From: Bacillota bacterium
GTDB lineage: Bacteria > Bacillota > Clostridia > Christensenellales > CAG-314
Reading direction: 5' to 3'
NCBI GenBank assembly: GCA_023458375.1
Contig: JAEWZT010000006.1
Coordinates: forward strand, 186,001-250,000
Length of the DNA stretch: 64,000 bases
Shown: positions 59,223 to 64,000 of the stretch, piece after piece
Layout of the letters: every line of letters starts with the position of its first letter
How positions within the stretch are numbered: position 1 is the first letter of the stretch
Made by a program: the position numbers and the translations under genes
The notes under the pieces: generated by a model
What the model saw: only the letters and a program-made list of their open reading frames with translations
Databases searched by the model: none
Told to the model about the DNA's origin: nothing

Positions 59223-60902
59223 TTACAGCGAATCAAGCATATCTTGGCGGGCTTTTTCAAACTCGCCGCTTTTTCTGTCAAGTTTTAGTATTTCAATAAT
59301 TTTTTCCTGCTTTTGTTTAGTAAGGTTGTAATTTGACGCGATTATAATTCCTACCCCTAAAATAATTATGGGCAGCACCGACATTGTAAGACGTATAAAA
59401 AGCTGGGCAAGCTGGGTCTGCGCCATAGGCACAAGCTGAACGTTGGTTTCGCCCATCGTTATTTTAAAGTTTTCAAGCGCCATACCCAACTTTTCAAGCG
59501 CCAGCTGCGCGTTAGCGTCATAGCTGTTATAGTCGGCAAGCGATATATACTGAGTTTCAACGTAGCCGCCCAGCGCGCCCATAATAAGCGGCGGAAGGGC
59601 AAGCCCCACCGCCTGCGCAGTGGTGTTTAAAAAGTTTGTAAGCCCGCTAAAACCGCCCTCCGTCCTTTCGCCGAAATAAAGCTCGCCCACGTTGCACACG
59701 TCGCCTAAGGAAGAATGGGGGACGTAGACGCAACCGCCTATGCCAAAGCCCATTAGAAAGGCAAGGAAAATGATAAGCCAGTCGGGAGTGCCCGAAACGC
59801 TCGTTAAAGTATACTTTGTTACGCCCTCAACGACGCTGCTTGTAATTTGCGGCGAAGAGCTTTCACCCGGCATAAACGCCAAAACAAGCGCCAGTATGCA
59901 CCAAATAAAGGCGCTGGTTATATAAGCAAAGCGTTTGTTTTTTGCCTTGATTATTTTTAAATACATTGGCAGGGCAAAAATCTGGGCGATAAACATCATT
60001 GCCGCGGCAACGGTTGCTATGGGGAACCTGCTTGCGCTTTCGCCAAGAGCTTGAAAAGCCATAAGCTGGGCGTAGGTATTTCTTCTTAAATAAAAGTCGC
60101 AGAATATAAAGAAGAAGCTGCTCATAACCGCCATTCCCATGCTGGTGCACATTTGCATGCCCAAGTATTGGCGGTAAGTTTTAAGCTTTAAGGGGCGGAA
60201 AAACTGTTTTAAGGAAAGCTTGTTTTGGACGGGGGGCGTATGCACCTGTTCTTTGGCAAACAGCGCCGAAATAATGACCGCCGCGCAAAAAATCACGCCG
60301 AAAATCGCCGCCATTACAATGTATCCGTAGCCCTGACCTTGCTGCGCCGCGCCAAGCTTTGTTTCAACCAAACTCAGCACCATTCCTGGCACGGCAACGC
60401 AGACTATGCTGCTTAAAACGGAAAAAGCGATTCTGATGGCGTTTGCCCTGTTCCTTTGGGTGTAGTCGTCGGTAAGTTCGCTCGCCAAGGCGTAATATGG
60501 AATAAGTATAAAGGACTGCGCAGTAGCGTAAAGCATGTATACGATTATGACGAGAATGATTTTTAAAGGGACGCTGTCGGTAACTATATTCCACGGAAAA
60601 AACAGCAGCACCAGACAAACCGCCATAACGGGCGCGGCAATAAGCATAAAAAAGCGCCTTTTGCCAAGTTTGCCGGGCGTTTTAGCGTCGGTGATTTTTC
60701 CTATGAAGGGGTCAATCAAGCCGTCCCAAAACTTTGAAAGAAGTAAAATGGGGCTTGCCCAAACCATAGGAATGCCTACCGTAAGCGTCAAAAAGGGAAG
60801 AAATAAAAAACCTATAATATTAAAACTGCCCCCGCCGAAAATATCGCCCGACGCGAAGGCAAGTTTTGTTTTTAGGGGAAGCTTGTTAACCGTGTTTTCC
60901 AC
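59223..60902 (-). CDS. MFS transporter of the GPH (MelB-like) family
   Basis: 559-aa cation-coupled sugar symporter-type permease with about 12 membrane segments. KLAFASGDIFGGGSFNIIGF at the N-terminus, LLLSKFWDGLIDPFIGKITD with the cation-site Asp pair, and GKRRFFMLIAAPVMA are classic GPH features. A larger loop follows segment 8 or 9 (about 335-370), and a hydrophilic stretch near 450-500 contains charged residues. The promoter TTGACA-17-TAAAAT lies upstream and the RBS AGGAGG is near the ATG. No sugar-degrading gene is adjacent, so the substrate is open. Confidence 0.9.
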   Translation of the reverse strand: MENTVNKLPLKTKLAFASGDIFGGGSFNIIGFLFLPFLTLTVGIPMVWASPILLLSKFWDGLIDPFIGKITDAKTPGKLGKRRFFMLIAAPVMAVCLVLLFFPWNIVTDSVPLKIILVIIVYMLYATAQSFILIPYYALASELTDDYTQRNRANAIRIAFSVLSSIVCVAVPGMVLSLVETKLGAAQQGQGYGYIVMAAIFGVIFCAAVIISALFAKEQVHTPPVQNKLSLKQFFRPLKLKTYRQYLGMQMCTSMGMAVMSSFFFIFCDFYLRRNTYAQLMAFQALGESASRFPIATVAAAMMFIAQIFALPMYLKIIKAKNKRFAYITSAFIWCILALVLAFMPGESSSPQITSSVVEGVTKYTLTSVSGTPDWLIIFLAFLMGFGIGGCVYVPHSSLGDVCNVGELYFGERTEGGFSGLTNFLNTTAQAVGLALPPLIMGALGGYVETQYISLADYNSYDANAQLALEKLGMALENFKITMGETNVQLVPMAQTQLAQLFIRLTMSVLPIIILGVGIIIASNYNLTKQKQEKIIEILKLDRKSGEFEKARQDMLDSL

Positions 60903-60938
60903 TGTTTGTCTTTCCTCCTATAAAAATAAGATATTTTG

Positions 60939-60967
60939 ATTTTAACAACGCCGCCTAAAAATGTCAA
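60939..60967 (-). promoter_or_regulatory. Symporter promoter
   Basis: On the minus strand TTGACA (60962-60967), a 17-base spacer, then TAAAAT (60939-60944). Confidence 0.7.
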
Positions 60968-61131
60968 TGTCGGAGGTAAAAATATAATAATTAAAACCCC
61001 TTAATAATTTATTGCCGCCGCATAAACTTTTTATAACAGCTTTTAGCGCCCCCGCAAAAGCGTTGAGTTGTTTTTTTTGTTACAAAATGGGACAAATACA
61101 AAATGCGCGGCAAAGGAAAAAATAGACACTT

Positions 61132-61261
61132 AGATAAGGAAACATATAAAATAAAAAACAATAGGCAGAGAAAAAGCAATGCAGTAAGAGTATAGAAAGT
61201 AAAAAGTAATTTGCAGATAAGGAAAAATATAAAGTAAAAAACAATAGGCAGAGAAAAAGCA
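61132..61261. repeat. Two 47-base direct repeats
   Basis: Copies at 61132-61178 and 61215-61261 begin AGATAAGGAA and end CAGAGAAAAAGCA. They differ at only 2 of 47 positions and are 83 bases apart. A third, shorter match (AAGCAGAGAAAAAC) occurs near 61278-61292. No ORF or terminal inverted repeat accompanies them. Confidence 0.75.
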
Positions 61262-61757
61262 TATAAAAGAAAAGAAAAAAGCAGAGAAAAACTTAGAATT
61301 AAAGCAAACCAAGCGGCGACGGCAAACGCAGGGGCGTAAAGGTCGGCACAGTTTAGCGTAACAGATGTTTTGTGTTTATCGCGGCGGCAAGAATCGGAAT
61401 AATTATAACCGCAGACAAATGCCTTTACGCATTTCGTTGCGAAGGCAGGTTTTTTGGCATGAATAGTCAATTGCGGCTGTATGTAAGCGAGGCGTAAACA
61501 AAAATAAAAGACGATATTCTTATGTGAGTTTGTTACGGCAAAACAATAAATTTCGGTATATAGTAAATTGAAAGATATACCGCATTTCTCAATGAAGGGT
61601 TAGTTTGGCGGCGGCTGTTTGTACTTCGTGCTTTAACAAACCGTTTAAAACGGCTATTTTACGGCAAAACCGAGGTCTTATTTTAAAGGACACTGAGCTG
61701 AAATGAGCGTCAAAAGTTTTGCGGATATAAAAGAGAAAAAACATAAATCTTTTTCTT

Positions 61758-61773
61758 ATACAACATATTGTGT
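61758..61773. promoter_or_regulatory. NrdR box 1
   Basis: ATACAACATATTGTGT, close to the NrdR consensus ACACAATATATTGTGT. Its centre is 31 bases from that of box 2, the usual three-turn spacing for NrdR tandem sites. Confidence 0.8.
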
Positions 61774-61788
61774 TAAAAATGAAAAAAT

Positions 61789-61804
61789 ACACAATATATT
61801 GTGA
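61789..61804. promoter_or_regulatory. NrdR box 2
   Basis: ACACAATATATTGTGA; the inner 14 bases CACAATATATTGTG are a perfect palindrome. It ends 9 bases before the nrdD -35. Confidence 0.85.
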
Positions 61805-61812
61805 TTAAAGCA

Positions 61813-61841
61813 TTGACATATAATAATATGAGGTATAAAAT
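61813..61841 (+). promoter_or_regulatory. nrdD promoter
   Basis: TTGACA (61813-61818), 17-base spacer, TAAAAT (61836-61841). Confidence 0.6.
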
Positions 61842-61880
61842 AATGTTCGCACATAATAAACAGGAAAGGAGAAAATGACA

Positions 61881-64000
61881 ATGTATGAAGTCATTAAAAG
61901 AGACGGCAAGGTAGTGGACTTTGATTTAAGCAAAATTACCGTCGCCATCAAGAAGGCTTTTGAAGCCACCGGCACAGACTATACGCCCGATACCCTTGAC
62001 AGGCTGAGCCTAAGGGTTACGGCGGACTATCAAGGCAAAATCAAAGAGGGAAAGCTTAGCGTAGAGGACATTCAAGACAGCGTGGAAGTAGTGCTTATTC
62101 AAGCGGGCTACGTCAACGTCGCCAAGTCTTATATTCTTTACAGAAAACAGCGCCAAAAGCTGCGCAACATTAAAGACACCATTTTAGACTACAAAGAAAC
62201 CATTAACAGCTACGTCAACGTTACCGACTGGCGCGTAAAGGAAAACAGCACTGTAACCTATTCCGTAGGGGGGCTTATATTAAACAACAGCGGCGCAATT
62301 ACCGCCAACTACTGGCTTTCGGAAATTTATGACAACGAGATTTCCGACGCCCACCGCGGCGCCGACATACACATACACGACTTGTCAATGCTTACGGGCT
62401 ATTGCGCGGGCTGGTCATTAAAGCAGCTCATTCAAGAGGGTTTAGGCGGCGTTCCCGGCAAAATCACTTCTTCGCCCGCCGCGCACCTTTCCACCCTTTG
62501 TAACCAAATGGTAAACTTTTTGGGTATTATGCAAAACGAATGGGCGGGAGCGCAGGCTTTTTCCTCCTTTGATACTTACCTTGCCCCCTTTGTAAAGGTG
62601 GACAACTTAACCTATAAAGAAGTAAAGCAGTGCGTACAATCCTTTATATACGGCGTAAATACCCCCAGCCGCTGGGGAACGCAGGCGCCCTTTACCAATA
62701 TTACCCTTGACTGGGTAGTGCCGCAAGACTTAGCGGAACTCAACGCGCTTGTGGGCGGCAAAGAGCTGGACTTCAAATACAAAGACTGCCAAAAAGAAAT
62801 GGACATGGTAAACAAAGCCTTTATTGAAATAATGATTGAGGGCGACGCAAACGGAAGGGGTTTCCAATACCCTATCCCCACCTATTCCATTACCCGCGAC
62901 TTTAACTGGGCTGAAACGGAAAACAACAGAATGCTTTTTGAAATGACGGCTAAATACGGCACCCCCTATTTTAGCAACTACGTCAATTCCGACATGGAGC
63001 CAAGCGACGTGCGTTCAATGTGTTGCAGACTGCGCCTGGATTTAAGAGAACTTAGAAAAAAGAGCGGCGGCTTTTTCGGAAGCGGCGAAAGCACCGGCTC
63101 AATAGGCGTGGTAACGATAAATATGCCAAGACTTGCTTACCTTTCCAAGACCGAAGATGAGTTTTTCCAAAGACTTACAAAGGTTATGAACCTTTCGGCA
63201 AGGTCGCTTAAAGTAAAAAGGACAATCGTTACAAAGCTGCTTAAAGAGGGTTTGTATCCCTATACCAAGAGGTATTTGGGCACTTTTGAAAACCACTTTT
63301 CTACCATAGGGCTTTTGGGAATGAACGAAGCCTGCCTTAACGCCAAATGGATAAGCAAAGACATGACAAACAGGCAATCGCAGGAGTTTACCAAAAAAAC
63401 GCTTAATTTTATGAGAAACAAGCTTTCCGACTACCAAGAGGAATACGGCGACTTATACAATTTAGAGGCGACTCCCGCAGAAAGCACGAGTTACAGGCTT
63501 GCGATGCACGACAGAAAGCGTTACCCCGACATTATTACCGCAAGCGGAAAGGATAAAACGCCTTACTATACCAACAGCAGCAACCTGCCCGTAGGCTACA
63601 CGGAAGATATTTTTGCGGCGCTTGACATTCAAGACGAGTTGCAGACGCTTTACACTTCGGGCACGGTATTCCACGCCTTTTTGGGGCAAAAACTTCCCGA
63701 CTGGCGTTCGGCGGCAAACCTGGTGCGTAAAATCGCCGAAAATTACCGTCTGCCCTATTACACCCTTTCGCCCACCTATTCGGTATGCGCAAGCCACGGC
63801 TACTTGGAGGGCGAGCAAAACGAGTGCCCCGTATGCGGCGCAAAAACGGAAGTTTACAGTAGAATTACAGGCTATTACCGTCCCGTAGCCAACTGGAACG
63901 ACGGCAAGAGAGAGGAATTTGCTGAGCGCAAAACTTACGTCGTGGGCAATTCTCACTTAAAGGAACGCTGCGTATGCGAAAAACCCGAACAACAGGCTGA
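61881..64000 (+). CDS. nrdD: Anaerobic ribonucleoside-triphosphate reductase (class III), partial
   Basis: The first 706 residues and part of the next codon; the frame is still open at the right edge. The enzyme reduces NTPs to dNTPs by a glycyl radical, under anaerobic conditions. An ATP-cone begins at MYEVIKRDGKVVDFDLSKI. The catalytic barrel has SMLTGYCAGWSLKQLI, LSTLCNQMVNFLG and YFSNYVNSDMEPSDVRSMCC. The C-terminal zinc site includes CASHGY and ECPVCG, followed by the glycyl-radical region RITGYYRPV. The ATG at 61881 is preferred, since GGAG is 9 bases away; an ATG two codons earlier is only 3 bases from it. Two NrdR boxes precede the promoter. An activase gene (nrdG) is expected downstream. 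Confidence 0.96.
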   Translation, partial: MYEVIKRDGKVVDFDLSKITVAIKKAFEATGTDYTPDTLDRLSLRVTADYQGKIKEGKLSVEDIQDSVEVVLIQAGYVNVAKSYILYRKQRQKLRNIKDTILDYKETINSYVNVTDWRVKENSTVTYSVGGLILNNSGAITANYWLSEIYDNEISDAHRGADIHIHDLSMLTGYCAGWSLKQLIQEGLGGVPGKITSSPAAHLSTLCNQMVNFLGIMQNEWAGAQAFSSFDTYLAPFVKVDNLTYKEVKQCVQSFIYGVNTPSRWGTQAPFTNITLDWVVPQDLAELNALVGGKELDFKYKDCQKEMDMVNKAFIEIMIEGDANGRGFQYPIPTYSITRDFNWAETENNRMLFEMTAKYGTPYFSNYVNSDMEPSDVRSMCCRLRLDLRELRKKSGGFFGSGESTGSIGVVTINMPRLAYLSKTEDEFFQRLTKVMNLSARSLKVKRTIVTKLLKEGLYPYTKRYLGTFENHFSTIGLLGMNEACLNAKWISKDMTNRQSQEFTKKTLNFMRNKLSDYQEEYGDLYNLEATPAESTSYRLAMHDRKRYPDIITASGKDKTPYYTNSSNLPVGYTEDIFAALDIQDELQTLYTSGTVFHAFLGQKLPDWRSAANLVRKIAENYRLPYYTLSPTYSVCASHGYLEGEQNECPVCGAKTEVYSRITGYYRPVANWNDGKREEFAERKTYVVGNSHLKERCVCEKPEQQA

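Larger units (their letters stand above)
60903..61757. other. Intergenic region with direct repeats
   Basis: About 850 bases. It contains the symporter promoter, a purine-rich region with two near-identical 47-base repeats, and AT-rich sequence before the NrdR boxes. Minus-strand frames here are long only because the plus strand is A-rich. Confidence 0.55.

Noticed and set aside
61009..61470. 153-codon minus-strand frame with very hydrophobic sequence
   Set aside because: It is the complement of an A-rich repeat tract; Phe/Leu/Tyr/Ser dominate, two smaller frames overlap it, and it has no RBS or family pattern.

Overview
The window is 64 kb of moderately AT-rich DNA from a low-GC Gram-positive anaerobe, most likely an uncultured member of the Clostridia. 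The evidence is a class III (anaerobic) ribonucleotide reductase, a mannose-family PTS, a class I purine riboswitch, lipoprotein signal peptides with clear lipoboxes, AGGAGG-type ribosome binding sites, and DUF1538, DUF134 and DUF5320 proteins. The lineage is an inference. No rRNA, integrase, transposase or CRISPR array was seen.

Layout. (1) 1-6.6 kb, minus strand: a peptide-type ABC importer (oppA-oppB-oppC-oppD-like, cut by the left edge) in which the SBP, OppC and OppD are all much larger than their families. (2) 7.2-10.3 kb: an M1-like peptidase lipoprotein, divergent thpR, and tRNA-Thr. (3) 10.9-13.9 kb: a repeat-type lipoprotein and an in-frame companion ORF, divergent from a TetR gene, with a perfect 19-bp palindrome between them. 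(4) 14.4-21.4 kb, plus strand: a second TetR gene, then FGGY kinase, class III aminotransferase, two-domain class II aldolase, GtrA protein and aldehyde dehydrogenase. This looks like a catabolic cassette whose substrate I cannot name. (5) 21.7-26.6 kb, minus: a P-loop ATPase, Mrp, DUF134, DUF5320, a Crp/Fnr regulator and a peroxiredoxin. Two near-identical palindromes sit on the DUF5320 promoter. (6) 27.3-30.6 kb, minus: two NCS2-type base permeases; the distal one is preceded by a guanine-type purine riboswitch. (7) 30.7-35.2 kb, plus: a DUF1538 membrane protein with a long Q/K/E-rich tail, a tandem PII-like protein and a Na/Pi-type transporter. (8) 35.8-39.2 kb, minus: a Fur-family regulator and a zinc-type ABC importer with a Zur-like box. 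(9) 39.4-53.5 kb: an AMP-forming ligase with a Gly/Asn/Cys-rich insert, an RpiR regulator, a PTS locus (IIB-IIC-IID-SIS-IIA-TPR-like-HPr), and a small membrane protein-nagA-ptsI operon. Together these suggest uptake and processing of an amino sugar. (10) 54-64 kb: cysteine desulfurase with DUF3343, plsY, a GGDEF protein abutting folD, an MFS/GPH symporter, and nrdD (cut by the right edge) behind tandem NrdR boxes.

Most interesting: the DUF1538/tandem-PII/Na-Pi operon; the unassigned kinase-aminotransferase-aldolase-ALDH cassette; the Opp system with giant insertions; an HPr without the regulatory serine; and the twin palindromes next to the Crp/Fnr gene. All functional statements rest on reading the sequence and recalling family features; no searches were run.
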